Assembly (NCBI GenBank): GCA_020440645.1
Contig: JAGRNR010000008.1
Location: 1-64,000 of the forward strand
Source: JAHEFU01 sp020440645
GTDB taxonomy: Bacteria; 4484-113; JAFGCY01
Length of the DNA: 64,000 nt
Direction of reading: 5' to 3'
Positions 30,514 through 40,005 of this stretch are shown one piece after another (the stretch's first letter is position 1; each line of letters starts with the position of its first letter). The position numbers were made by a program, and so were the translations under genes. Below the pieces are notes generated by a model. It saw nothing but the letters and a program-made list of their open reading frames with translations. It was not told the DNA's origin and made no database searches.

Positions 30514-32142
30514 CTAGCTGATCACCGGGCCACCGTCATTGTCACCATTGCTGGTGGACTTGACCGGCTGGCCGCCGCCGTTGCCGCCGTACTTGCCGCT
30601 GGCAAGGTCCGGCAGGCGCTCGATCAGCTGCTGCAGGTCCACGCCGCTCAGTGCCTTGACCACCGGGGGCAGCTCGGCCAGCACCTGGCCGATGTCCTGG
30701 GTGATCTTCGAGGCACCGGTGCCACGTGATCCGTCGCCACCGCCGACCACCACGATGCGCTCGATCTTGCTCATCGGGGCGCTGATGGCGCTTGCGATCT
30801 CCGGCAGGCGCTCGATCAGCAGCTGGGCGATCGCCGCCTCGTTGTACTCCTGCCAGGCCTTGGCCTTCTCCTGCGCGGCGAGCGCTTCGGCCAGACCCTT
30901 CTGCTTGAGGCCCTCGGCTTCGGCGAGCTGCGTCTTCAGCACGATCTCGGCTTCCGCCAGACCCTTCTGCTTGCGCACCTCGGCTTCCGCCAGACCACGG
31001 TTGCGGGTCGCCTCACCGTCCGCCTCACCCTGGGCCTTGACCACGTCGGCATCCGCCAGACCGGTCAGGCGCTTGGAGCGGCTCTCACCTTCCGCCACGT
31101 TCTCGAGGCGGAAGCGCTCGGCCTCAGCCACACGCTCGATCTCGTACTTCTTGGCGTCCGCCGGACGCTGCACTGTGGCCTCGAGCTCCTTCTGCTTGCG
31201 CTCAATCTCGAGGTTCTCGAGCTCAATGCGCTTGTGCTTCTCGGTGATCTCGACGTTCACCTGCTCCTCACGGACCGCGCGCATCGACTTGTTCTTCTGC
31301 AGTTCGTAGGCCAGGTCGGCTTCCGCCTTCTCGCGGTTCACATCCTTGGCGTAGTTGGCAACCTCGATCTCGTAGTCACGGTTCGAGGAGGCGATCTTCG
31401 TCTCGGCGGCGAACTTGGCGGTCTCACCCTGCTGGCGGAACTCCGCGGCCTTGATCGTCGCGTCACGGTTCGCCTGGCTCTCACCGATGGCGGCGTCACG
31501 CTTGACCTCGGCGGTACGGGTCTTGCCCAGTGCGTCGAGGTAGCCCTCGTTGTCCTTCACGTCGCGGATCGTGAAGCTCACGATCTGCAGGCCCATGTTG
31601 GCGAGGTCCGCCGCAGCGAACTCCTGCACCTTCTGGGCGAAGCTGTCGCGGTTGCGGTAGATCTCCTCAACCGTCATGGTGCCCATGATGGCGCGCAGGT
31701 GGCCTTCCAGCGTCTGCTGGGCAATCCGCGCGATCTCCTCGGAGGGCTTCGACAGGAACTGCTCCACCGCGGTGGCGATGCTCACGTCGTCAGAACGGAT
31801 CTTGATCTGCGAGACGCCGTCCACGAGGATCGGCACACCCTGCTGGGTATAGACCTCCGGCGTGCGCACGTCGATCGTCATCAGCTCGAGGCTGAGGATG
31901 TCAACGCGCTCCAGCACCGGGACGACGAATGTACCGCCACCCTTGATGATGCGGAAGCCAATGCGGTCGCTGCTGCCATCGGAACTCCTGAGCCGCTGGC
32001 CCATGCCACCCGACACCACCATCACCGCGTTCGGCGGCACCTTGGTGTAGCGGCTGGCCCAGATGATCAGGATGATGATGATGAACGCCAGGATGGCCAG
32101 TCCGATCACCACAGGGTTCAGCTCGATGCCCTGAATCAACAT
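30514..32142 (-). CDS. Flotillin/YqiK-family membrane scaffold protein
   Basis: 542 residues. N-terminal anchor (VVIGLAILAFIIIILIIWAS), then an SPFH (band 7) domain with NAVMVVSGG, GGTFVVPVLERVDILSLELM and LEGHLRAIMGTMTVEEIYR; residues 220-440 are a long coiled coil of EA-rich repeats (AEAERFRL, GLAEAEV), and the tail is Gly/Asn-rich. Flotillins organise membrane microdomains. It follows an NfeD-type gene, the standard partner. Two ATGs are possible, 32151 or 32142; the GGGGA site is better spaced for 32142. A clear terminator follows. Confidence 0.92.
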   Translation of the reverse strand: MLIQGIELNPVVIGLAILAFIIIILIIWASRYTKVPPNAVMVVSGGMGQRLRSSDGSSDRIGFRIIKGGGTFVVPVLERVDILSLELMTIDVRTPEVYTQQGVPILVDGVSQIKIRSDDVSIATAVEQFLSKPSEEIARIAQQTLEGHLRAIMGTMTVEEIYRNRDSFAQKVQEFAAADLANMGLQIVSFTIRDVKDNEGYLDALGKTRTAEVKRDAAIGESQANRDATIKAAEFRQQGETAKFAAETKIASSNRDYEIEVANYAKDVNREKAEADLAYELQKNKSMRAVREEQVNVEITEKHKRIELENLEIERKQKELEATVQRPADAKKYEIERVAEAERFRLENVAEGESRSKRLTGLADADVVKAQGEADGEATRNRGLAEAEVRKQKGLAEAEIVLKTQLAEAEGLKQKGLAEALAAQEKAKAWQEYNEAAIAQLLIERLPEIASAISAPMSKIERIVVVGGGDGSRGTGASKITQDIGQVLAELPPVVKALSGVDLQQLIERLPDLASGKYGGNGGGQPVKSTSNGDNDGGPVIS

Positions 32143-32255
32143 TGCTAACATTTCCCCGCTCCTCGCCCGGAGCATTCCGGGCAACGCCTTCCTGCACGGA
32201 TGTGTGCAGGCTGATTATAGTCCACTGCGACTGCTACTGTCCCCAGCGGCAGTGC

Positions 32256-33023
32256 TCACTCAAGCAGCTTGCGCTGCCTGTCCACGTAAACCGTGTTGTC
32301 CTTCTTCAGGCGGATGCGCACCTTCTCGTTGCGGCCGACCTCCCCTTCAGTGGAGAGCCGGGCCGGGCTCGTGAAGCGCGTGCCGCGCAGGTTGTAGGCG
32401 ATCTCGCCGGTCTTGTCGTGCGCCAGCGGAGTGATCACCTCGGCTTCCATGCCGATCATGTCGATGTCGCGGGCCTGGCTGGTACCCTGCAGGCTGAACA
32501 GCCACTTGCCGACCACCAGCCAGAACAGCAGTGACATCACCACGCCGCCGGCCAGTGCCGCGAGGATGCTGATTGCCAGCCCGGTGCCGTTGAGCGTCGC
32601 CAGGATGCCCGCCCCGCCGAAGGCGGCGAGGAAGGAGGCGATGCTGACCATACTGAACGGGTTGAAGTTGGCAAGGTCCGGCGAATGGCCCCCGGTCGAG
32701 CCGAGGTTCTCACCGTAATCCTTCGCGCCATGTGATCCGGCGTGCTGGCCGTCATGCTCGGCATCCGCGTCGGCCTCGAGTCCCTCGAAGCCCGCGCCGG
32801 AGCCGCCGTCAATGTCCTGCACGTCCAGGTCATGCCCATCGATGTCGAAGTCATGCCCGTCGATGTCCAGGCCGTGGCCGCCCGCGTCGAAGTCATGGCT
32901 GTCCAGGCCGACGTCGCCACCTTCAGTGTCGAATCCGCCCGCCATGCCCATCACACCGGCGAACAGCACGTAGCCTGTCCCGACCACGAAACTGATCCAG
33001 TAGATGTAATTGAGGACGTCCAT
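32256..33023 (-). CDS. NfeD/YqiJ-like membrane partner of flotillin
   Basis: 255 residues from the ATG at 33023 (AAGG upstream). Helix 1 (YIYWISFVVGTGYVLFAGVM), a periplasmic-side loop extremely rich in Asp, His and Gly with repeated DIDGHDFDIDGHD words (about 40-85), then helices near 125-175 and a C-terminal OB-fold: GMEAEVITPLAHDKTGEIAY, RGTRFTSPARL and VRIRLKKDNTVYVD. NfeD-type proteins act with flotillin. The DIDGHD tract could bind metal ions (inference). Confidence 0.85.
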   Translation of the reverse strand: MDVLNYIYWISFVVGTGYVLFAGVMGMAGGFDTEGGDVGLDSHDFDAGGHGLDIDGHDFDIDGHDLDVQDIDGGSGAGFEGLEADADAEHDGQHAGSHGAKDYGENLGSTGGHSPDLANFNPFSMVSIASFLAAFGGAGILATLNGTGLAISILAALAGGVVMSLLFWLVVGKWLFSLQGTSQARDIDMIGMEAEVITPLAHDKTGEIAYNLRGTRFTSPARLSTEGEVGRNEKVRIRLKKDNTVYVDRQRKLLE

Positions 33024-33457
33024 TGCCTTGACCCCTTGTCCTAAGAGAGTCCGAATGCAGTCCGGATACGATCCGGCTGTCTGCTCCGCCGGTTCCATTA
33101 TAGGTACCAGCGGCTCCCGGTGATTCCGGGTTGTATCTGCTTAACCTGGTCCTACATAGCCAAACCTCCTGTTAGCAGAATTGTAACATAATTGATGTCA
33201 GTTTTCTATAATGTAAATGAATTACCTTCAAGTAATTCATATATAGAAAGTAATCATTCATTTTATTAATATCTTGCTATCAGATTCCCATCTGGCACAC
33301 CTATTTATTCCATGTCGCAACGTGTCACCTGATTGCTTCCTTCAAGGATGTCCATTCAGTTCCGGCTGGCGTACTATTTTGCTAACCGGAATGTGAGCCT
33401 TCGCTGCATGGGTAGCCGGCCCGGGTCCGGGAATCAGATAGATGCCGAGGTTGTTCC
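33024..33457. other. AT-rich divergent spacer with TATAAT and stem-loop
   Basis: No gene seen. Bases 33170-33320 are far richer in A and T than the surroundings. A consensus TATAAT (33207-33212, plus strand) is followed after 4 bp by a perfect 9-bp inverted repeat ATGAATTAC / GTAATTCAT (33217-33240) that would sit in the first transcribed bases or act as an operator. It probably controls the large lipoprotein gene at 33458, leaving a leader of about 240 nt. Confidence 0.5.
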
Positions 33458-36400
33458 ATGACCGCTAGACTAGCGCTGCTGTGCGCCCTGCTTGCCCTGT
33501 TTGCAACATCATGCTCCGGGTCTGCCCAGCCAGCCATGCAGGAGATTGAGTCACCTGTCACTGCTCCGACGACGGGCATGGAAAGCCCGGGACTGCCGCC
33601 GCTGGCCGGACTGGATGCTGAGCGCAGCATTTCCATCAGCGGTCCGGGCTGGCATTCGATTGACCCCTACTATGAAGGTGGTCAGTGGAACTCGCTCAAT
33701 GCAGAGAACCTTGAAGGCTCGCTGCACCTGTTTGGTAATGGCTCATCCGCCTTCATCGTGTACCCCGTCAGCGGATTCGGGGAGGATGCCTTCCCGACCA
33801 GCCTGCGCACAGATGCCAGTGACGACCCGATCGGCGAGTACTTTGCCGTGGCAGCTGATTTCCAGGTCGGCCGTTGGCGCGTGATCGGACCCTTCACTGA
33901 CGATGCCACGATTGAGTTTCCGGGGCTGGACGAAGCTGGCTCCCAAAGGCGCTACCTGTCGCCCTCCGGCATTGCCTATGTGGGCCTGATGCTTGCCGGG
34001 GACGACACCTTCGACTTTTCAGGGGTCGAGCTCGGAGTGGATGGCGGCAGCTCCGCCCCGCGTCCGCCGACCCTGGTCACCCTGCCCACCGGCTATTCCG
34101 CCCTCTACATGAGCTGGATGCACAGCCCGGACTCCGCCGATGCCGACTTCGCCGGCTACCGGCTGGAGCGCGCACCGATGCTGTTCGGTGACTATGCAGC
34201 GGTCGGTGCCGGGCTGGTGAATGACAGCAGCTTCGTTGACGACACGATCCAGGAGGGCCAGGGCTACCGCTACCGCCTGGCCGCCGAGGACAGCAGTGGC
34301 AACCGCAGCCCCTGGCTGCTGTTCCAGGGCGCATCCGTGATCGGGACGAAACAGGATCCCGTGATCGTCGTGCACGCCCCGAGCGGCCCGCTCTACGGCC
34401 CCGTGACGGTGGACGTCGACTTCGGCACAGACAGCTATGACCCGGAGGGAGTCGGCATTGACCAGTGGGTGATTGCCAGCCCGAGCATCGGCGCGCTGCC
34501 GGCCACGGACGGCAAGATCAGCTTCACGCTGCAGCCGGGTTGCCACTTCCTGCAGTTCACGGTGTCAACGACTGACGCTCGTTTCGCCACGGCCAGCCGG
34601 CTGCTGAAGGTCTACCCACAATGGGACAGCGCGCCCAAACTCGTGGAGGACACCTCAACCAGCACCCAGTCCCGGATCTGGTACCCGAGCATGCGCTTCG
34701 GGCTCAATGGCCTGCCGACATTGTTCGGTTACGAGCGCCGCCTGCAGGGTGTCGGCATGTGGGAATACGGCTTCGGTGACCCGGACGCCACACTTGACCT
34801 GCTGCCGGCATACTGGCCGGTGGATGCCCTCACCGCGCCGATCTACACCGAAGGCATCGTGATGGCGGCCTCAATGGACAACCGGGCCTGGCTCGCGGTG
34901 TTTGACTACGAGGGCAAGCACTGGGTGGAGGGCCCGCCGCTGCTGGACAGCAAGGTGCTGGCACTGACGAGCGCCAGTTTCAACAACAACTTCCTTTTCT
35001 GCAACCGGACCGGCACTGTCGACGAGGACATCGTGGCCTACCGGCTGGACAACCTGCTCGAACCGATCCTGATCGCGGAGAACGTCGGTGATGTCTACCG
35101 CATCGGTGCCGTCGCCCGGGAGAGTGACGCCGGCACCTTCCTGTTCGTGCAGACCCTGACGGAGCTGCTGTGGTACCAGCTGGACTTCGCACTGAACGTG
35201 GTGGACAGCGGGCAGATTGCCGCCGCGCTGGTCGGAGACCCGCGCATGCCGGTGATCGACCCGGTCACCGACCGCCCGGTGCTGGTGCTTGAGACCTCCC
35301 CCTACCAATGGACCGCGATGGACGAGCTCGGCATGTGGTCCGCCCCGGCCCCGATTGACAACACCGAGGTTAACCGCAGCGGGGCATCGATCACCACCGT
35401 TGACAACATCTACTGCAGCTTCGCCTATGCCAGCGGCCAGGCGCGGGTCTACCGCTTCAACGGCAGCAGCTGGGATGTGCACAGCGTACTGTCCCACAGC
35501 ACGAACTCCGGTTACCCGATGGCGGTGATGGACGCCCAGGTCGGCGAACGCACGCTGGACCTCGTTGACACGACGATTGACGGTGAGATGCGCGCCATGC
35601 GCATCACCGACGACGGTTCCAGCCCGGTCAACAGCTACCTGCCGCGCTCCAAGGGGCAGGGCAGCGCGATGCATGCCTCCCAGCAGGCCGTGCAGCTGCA
35701 TGTGACCTGGACCAACATGGACGGCGCGCAGTCCGAGCTGCGCTACAGCAACGACCACGGTGACAACTGGAACTTCTACCTGCTGATGTTCGGACAGTAC
35801 TGGACCAACGGCAGCGACGGGCTGGGGCAGGCCTACTACAGCGTGAATGACGGCATCAGCCAGAAGCTGTATTACTGGGACGGCATCGGGCTGACCAGCC
35901 AGGCCACCGTGAGCATGGGCTCGCTGGATTACCGCCCAATGCTGGCGAAGCGCTCCTTCGGTGATGACATGCTCTGGTATGCCTTCGACTCAGGCACCGA
36001 ACTGGCGCAGGAGGTGATCGGGCACTACAACACAGGTGCTCCGCTGCTGGACTACAGCGCGGCCAGCCATACACCGGCGCTCAGGCCGGTCTGGAACGGT
36101 GTCGTCAACAACATCGGCTACCGCTCGCGGATCTTCGCCCGCTGCGGCGGGGTCAGTCCGGCCGCATCCAGCCTCGCCCTCTACCAGTCCAATCAGGACA
36201 CCTATGAGCTTGTTGACAACAAGGTCTACCAGTTCCCGGCTGACCTGCAGGATGACATGATGGTCCGCGGCCGCGGGCTGGCGACCTGCAGCTACCTCGG
36301 CAACGTGCCCTACCTGACGGACCAGGCCTTCTTCTCCACCTACGGCGCTGATGGCCGGGCCCTGCGCTATGTGGTTGACTACTTCGGCAACTCCGCAAGC

Positions 36401-36682
36401 AGCCAGTTCGGCAGCCTGCCCGAGCCGCTGCTGCGCGATGAGCGCCGCACGGTCAGCTGCGAGACCCTGCGCAGCCAGACCGGGCTGATGCTGATGGGTG
36501 ATGTCGAGGGCCGCGAGCTGGACTTCCAGTGGAGCAACTTCGGTGACTGGGAATCCCTGCCGCTGCCGGACGGACTGGCGGGCAAGTCGATGTTCGAGTT
36601 GTGCGAGGACCCCGACGGACGCTGGCACATCTTCTACCGTGACAACTTCACGGACCAGATCTGGATGCTGAGCACGCTGTAG
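33458..36682 (+). CDS. Very large secreted lipoprotein
   Basis: 1074 residues. Signal peptide with lipobox FATSC (Cys19), so lipid-anchored. Residues 50-195 hold a domain shared with the next two genes: GEYFAVAADFQVGRWRVIGP then a strand-rich stretch ending YLSPSGIAYVGLMLAGD. Residues 200-290 look like a fibronectin-III unit (PPTLVTLPTGYSALYMSWM, YRLERAPMLFG, GYRYRLAAEDSSGNRSPW). The rest (300-1074) is beta-rich with repeated short motifs (SYDPEGVGIDQW, WYQLDFALNVVDSG) and may be a large propeller. GAGG precedes the ATG. Likely a cell-surface protein; function unknown. Confidence 0.75.
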   Translation: MTARLALLCALLALFATSCSGSAQPAMQEIESPVTAPTTGMESPGLPPLAGLDAERSISISGPGWHSIDPYYEGGQWNSLNAENLEGSLHLFGNGSSAFIVYPVSGFGEDAFPTSLRTDASDDPIGEYFAVAADFQVGRWRVIGPFTDDATIEFPGLDEAGSQRRYLSPSGIAYVGLMLAGDDTFDFSGVELGVDGGSSAPRPPTLVTLPTGYSALYMSWMHSPDSADADFAGYRLERAPMLFGDYAAVGAGLVNDSSFVDDTIQEGQGYRYRLAAEDSSGNRSPWLLFQGASVIGTKQDPVIVVHAPSGPLYGPVTVDVDFGTDSYDPEGVGIDQWVIASPSIGALPATDGKISFTLQPGCHFLQFTVSTTDARFATASRLLKVYPQWDSAPKLVEDTSTSTQSRIWYPSMRFGLNGLPTLFGYERRLQGVGMWEYGFGDPDATLDLLPAYWPVDALTAPIYTEGIVMAASMDNRAWLAVFDYEGKHWVEGPPLLDSKVLALTSASFNNNFLFCNRTGTVDEDIVAYRLDNLLEPILIAENVGDVYRIGAVARESDAGTFLFVQTLTELLWYQLDFALNVVDSGQIAAALVGDPRMPVIDPVTDRPVLVLETSPYQWTAMDELGMWSAPAPIDNTEVNRSGASITTVDNIYCSFAYASGQARVYRFNGSSWDVHSVLSHSTNSGYPMAVMDAQVGERTLDLVDTTIDGEMRAMRITDDGSSPVNSYLPRSKGQGSAMHASQQAVQLHVTWTNMDGAQSELRYSNDHGDNWNFYLLMFGQYWTNGSDGLGQAYYSVNDGISQKLYYWDGIGLTSQATVSMGSLDYRPMLAKRSFGDDMLWYAFDSGTELAQEVIGHYNTGAPLLDYSAASHTPALRPVWNGVVNNIGYRSRIFARCGGVSPAASSLALYQSNQDTYELVDNKVYQFPADLQDDMMVRGRGLATCSYLGNVPYLTDQAFFSTYGADGRALRYVVDYFGNSASSQFGSLPEPLLRDERRTVSCETLRSQTGLMLMGDVEGRELDFQWSNFGDWESLPLPDGLAGKSMFELCEDPDGRWHIFYRDNFTDQIWMLSTL

Positions 36683-36692
36683 CGGACGGGTT

Positions 36693-38306
36693 TCAGTCGA
36701 GCAGGATGGCGTAGCGCAGCTCCTCCGTGGAGGGGCTGGTCAGCACACTGTATGCAATCGCTGGGTGTCCGGCAACGAGTGCCATTGACATGTGGCCGCC
36801 TTCCGGCACCGCGTTGTCGACAACAGCCGGGGCGTTCCAGTCCCCTGCCGCCATCCCGCCAGGCCCGCTGGAGCGTGCATACATCAGTGAGCCGCTGCCG
36901 TCGTCAAACCAGGCCGTGGCCGGCTTGCCACTGACCTCCAGCAGGGGGCTTACCGCGAACGGGACGGACGTGGCGGTGATGTCGACAGCGGCGGGCCATG
37001 CCAAGGCGGAATCCCCGCCTGCATCATCCGCGCGCACATAGCGCAGCTTGCCGGTGCCGGGATCATGGAACGTGATTGCCGGCCTGCCGGCGACCGGGGC
37101 AAGGAATGCATTTCGCATGTCAGCACTGCCCGCCAGCAGGATCTGGCCGGCCCAGTCCAGCTGGTTGTCACCGGCAGGCGTCGCACTGTGCAGGTACAGG
37201 CTGGGATTCCCGCTGGGCGCTGAGCAAGCAATGCCCGGCCTGCCGTCTATCACTGCCAGCGATTCGCCGAACAGGCCCGTGCCCGATGAGGCAATATCAA
37301 TCCTGTTATTCCAGTCCGCCGGGGAGGCACCGCTTGCGGTCGCCGACCTCACATAGACCAGGTGCTGGCTGGCATCGTCCCAGTAAACCGCCGCGGGATG
37401 CCCGTCCACAATGGCCAGCAGGCCGCCGCTCGAGGTGCCGGGGGCGATCAGGGCAAACTGCTGCCAGTCCGCCTTGGCCATCCCATCCGTGCTGGTTGAA
37501 CGGATGTAGGAAGTTTCGAACGAGGTGGCTCCGGCAAACAGGATCGCGGGGTTGCCATCGGCGACAACCAGTCCTGTCGGCGGAATGTATGGGTCGGAGA
37601 ATTCATCAAACTGCTCGCGGATGCTGATCGCCGGCGCCCAGTGGGAGGGGTCTGCCCCGCTGTCGGACAGGGAACGGATGTAGCTGACCCTGGTCAGCGA
37701 ATTCTGGGAATCAATGAAACTGATGGCAGGCGTACCGTCCACCACAGCCAGCGTTGGATGGTTGCCGACGGCATCGCCACTGGACAGGGGCACCACCTGC
37801 CAGCCGCTGCGACTGGTCAGCAGGGCCAGCCCGTGGACCAGTGCAGGCCCGGATTCCGGACAGAGCACCGCACAGAACACATTGCCAGCGGGTGAGAGGT
37901 GCTTCGGCTGTTCCAGTTCCAGGCTGGCGTTCGTCACGTACGGACCACTGAACTCCCAGTGACCCGTACTGTAATCGGCGAGTCCGATCCAGACGCCGGG
38001 GCCGCCCTGCACCTCAAGCTCGATCTCCAGTCCGGCCAGCCCATAGCCACCGCTCTCCAGCTTCCAGATGCCCCAGCTGCTGCCGGCTGCATCCTCGTTG
38101 AGTTGCAGGGCGTCGCCGGACTGGATTGCTGAGGCTGAGCGATTGAAGCTGGACTTGCCAGCTGTGCTGACAGCGACCAGCCCGGAGGTGGAGTGGATTG
38201 AGGCCGGCGGATCCCCAGCCCAGCCTCCCGTGTTTTCAAAGGAGGTACTGCCACATGAGCAGACCAGCAACGATCCGATGGCAAGCAGCACGATAAGTGC
38301 AGGCAT
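36693..38306 (-). CDS. Lipoprotein with seven propeller-like repeats
   Basis: 537 residues. Lipobox LVCSC, so lipid-anchored. The N-terminal domain (about 60-185) has GVWIGLADYSTGHWEFSGPY and HLSPAGNVFCAVL, matching its neighbours. It is followed by seven repeats of 43-60 residues with the core L-x-V-V-x-G-x-P-A-I-x-F and Y-x-R-S, then DW: for example LLAIVDGHPAAVYWDDASQH and LRYVRADDAGGDSALAW. Seven such repeats fit a seven-bladed beta-propeller. It converges with the 33458 gene. AGGAGG precedes the ATG. Confidence 0.75.
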   Translation of the reverse strand: MPALIVLLAIGSLLVCSCGSTSFENTGGWAGDPPASIHSTSGLVAVSTAGKSSFNRSASAIQSGDALQLNEDAAGSSWGIWKLESGGYGLAGLEIELEVQGGPGVWIGLADYSTGHWEFSGPYVTNASLELEQPKHLSPAGNVFCAVLCPESGPALVHGLALLTSRSGWQVVPLSSGDAVGNHPTLAVVDGTPAISFIDSQNSLTRVSYIRSLSDSGADPSHWAPAISIREQFDEFSDPYIPPTGLVVADGNPAILFAGATSFETSYIRSTSTDGMAKADWQQFALIAPGTSSGGLLAIVDGHPAAVYWDDASQHLVYVRSATASGASPADWNNRIDIASSGTGLFGESLAVIDGRPGIACSAPSGNPSLYLHSATPAGDNQLDWAGQILLAGSADMRNAFLAPVAGRPAITFHDPGTGKLRYVRADDAGGDSALAWPAAVDITATSVPFAVSPLLEVSGKPATAWFDDGSGSLMYARSSGPGGMAAGDWNAPAVVDNAVPEGGHMSMALVAGHPAIAYSVLTSPSTEELRYAILLD

Positions 38307-38332
38307 ATTATTCCTCCTGCTGGCCCTGGCAG

Positions 38333-38338
38333 ATTATA
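38333..38338 (-). promoter_or_regulatory. -10 box of the 36693-38306 lipoprotein
   Basis: TATAAT on the minus strand gives a leader of about 25 nt containing AGGAGG before the ATG at 38306. Confidence 0.55.
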
Positions 38339-38364
38339 CCCAGAACAGGGACTGCCGGAGATGG

Positions 38365-39924
38365 CTAGCTGGCGGGCACCCCGTAAAGCCAGCCGATCAG
38401 GCCCTGGCCGAGGCTGAAGTAGGCGAGGGCGGCCACGCCGTTGACATCGGCCATCGATGTGCCGAGCCCGGCATCAGCGTCAAGCACCTGTGGCGTGCCC
38501 CAGGCCGAACCGCTGCTGTCAGTCGCACGCACGAACTTCAGTTCGTTCACGTCGTCGCCGTGGAAGTAGCTCACCTGCGGTAGGCCTTCGGCATAGACCA
38601 GCGAGCAGTAGGCCCCCGTCTCAGCACCGCTGTCAACCGTCAGCGGGCTGCCCCAGGCCGAGCCGTCGGCATCATTCGCGCGGCAGTAGTGCAGCTCGTC
38701 CACTTCCTGTGCGGTGTAACAGGCCGCCGGCTTGCCATCCACGATCGCCAGGCTGGCTTCATAGCTGCCTGCCAGCGAGCCCTCGATCGTCAGCGGGCTG
38801 CCCCAGCTGGAGCCCTGGGCGTCGGAGCTGCGCAGGTAGTGCACGTTCTCGGCGTCGGAACTGGTCCAGCACAGCGCCGGGTTGCCATTGACAACTTCCA
38901 TGTCAATCTGGGCGAAGGCTGCCCCGCTGGCGACATTCACCGAGAAGCCCCAGCTGGATCCCGTGCTGTCATTGGCGCGCAGGAACTTCAGGCTGCCCGG
39001 CACGACCAAGTCGTGGGTGAAGCCCACCGCCGGGCGGCCGTCCACCTCGCGCAGCTGCGGGAAGTAGCCGAAGCTGGTGGCGAACACGATGCCCTGCGGG
39101 CTGCCCCAGTTCGTGCCGTCGGCATCGCTGGCGCGCACGTACTTCAGGTCCAGCGTGCCGTTCTCGAATGACTCATATGCGATCGCCGGGCGGCCGTCGA
39201 TCACGGCGAGGCTCGGGTTCAGCCCGCAGCTCAGGGCCGGGTCCGGGTAGGCCGGGCTGCCCCAGCTGCTGCCGCTGGCATCGTTGGCGCGGATGTACAT
39301 CAGCTGCTGGTTGGTGGCGTCGTAGCAGGCCACCGCCGGGCGGCCGTTGACAACGGAGAGGTCCACGAACTCGCCCATGTCGATCCCGAGGGACGCGTCA
39401 AAGTAGCCTTCACCGCCGCTGCCGCCGCCGTCCACGCTGATGGACTGCAGGCTGCTGTTGTCGCGGGTCGCCAGCACGGCGATGAACAGGTTGCCGGCAC
39501 CGCTGCGGTTGGCCGTGTTGTCAAGCTCGAGCTGACGGTTGCCGGCGAAGGGACCGCTGAAGTCCCAGCGGCCAGTCTGGAAGTCCGCCACCGCGATGTA
39601 GACCCCGCCGAGTGCCGCCGTCAGGTTGACCGTGGCTTTGCTGAACGGGTCCGCCAGGTCGAAGCAGTGGATGCTCCAGCCGGCCACTGTGCCATTGACC
39701 GTGCCGTATTCCATTTCCGTTCCGTTGGCAAGCGCATTGCCACCCGTCATCCAGGCCGCGCTGCCGTCCTGCTCAGCGTCTCCGGTGTTGGAGACGGAGC
39801 GCAGCATGTCCAGTGCAGGCAGCCTGCCGCCCGCGGTGTCCTCTGCTGAGCTGTGCCGGGCCGCGGCCGGCAGCAGGGCGAGCAGCAGGGCCGCCAGCAG
39901 GGTGGTTCGCTTCAGTGCGTGCAT
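38365..39924 (-). CDS. Secreted protein with seven propeller-like repeats
   Basis: 519 residues. A signal peptide (LLAALLLALLPAAARHSSAE) rather than a lipobox. Shared N-terminal domain: GVYIAVADFQTGRWDFSGPF and SGAGNLFIAVL (about 105-160). Seven repeats follow, more regular than in the neighbour: LAVIDGRPAIAYESF, LKYVRASDADGTNWGSPQ, and so on, most ending SWGSP. Probably a released paralogue of the lipoprotein at 36693. A leaderless -10 box sets the start at 39924. Confidence 0.78.
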   Translation of the reverse strand: MHALKRTTLLAALLLALLPAAARHSSAEDTAGGRLPALDMLRSVSNTGDAEQDGSAAWMTGGNALANGTEMEYGTVNGTVAGWSIHCFDLADPFSKATVNLTAALGGVYIAVADFQTGRWDFSGPFAGNRQLELDNTANRSGAGNLFIAVLATRDNSSLQSISVDGGGSGGEGYFDASLGIDMGEFVDLSVVNGRPAVACYDATNQQLMYIRANDASGSSWGSPAYPDPALSCGLNPSLAVIDGRPAIAYESFENGTLDLKYVRASDADGTNWGSPQGIVFATSFGYFPQLREVDGRPAVGFTHDLVVPGSLKFLRANDSTGSSWGFSVNVASGAAFAQIDMEVVNGNPALCWTSSDAENVHYLRSSDAQGSSWGSPLTIEGSLAGSYEASLAIVDGKPAACYTAQEVDELHYCRANDADGSAWGSPLTVDSGAETGAYCSLVYAEGLPQVSYFHGDDVNELKFVRATDSSGSAWGTPQVLDADAGLGTSMADVNGVAALAYFSLGQGLIGWLYGVPAS

Positions 39925-39930
39925 CCCCTG

Positions 39931-39936
39931 ATTCTA
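39931..39936 (-). promoter_or_regulatory. -10 box, leaderless, gene 38365-39924
   Basis: TAGAAT on the minus strand, 6 nt, ATG at 39924. The divergent -10 box at 39979 serves the TPR gene. Confidence 0.6.
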
Positions 39937-39978
39937 GCCTGCCGCAGCCACGGGCGGCCTGCATCCCGGATTGCACAG

Positions 39979-39984
39979 TACAAT
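39979..39984 (+). promoter_or_regulatory. -10 box of the TPR-protein gene
   Basis: TACAAT, 21 nt before the ATG at 40006; the leader contains AAGGAGAT. Confidence 0.5.
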
Positions 39985-40005
39985 TGGCCTTATCAAGGAG
40001 ATTCC

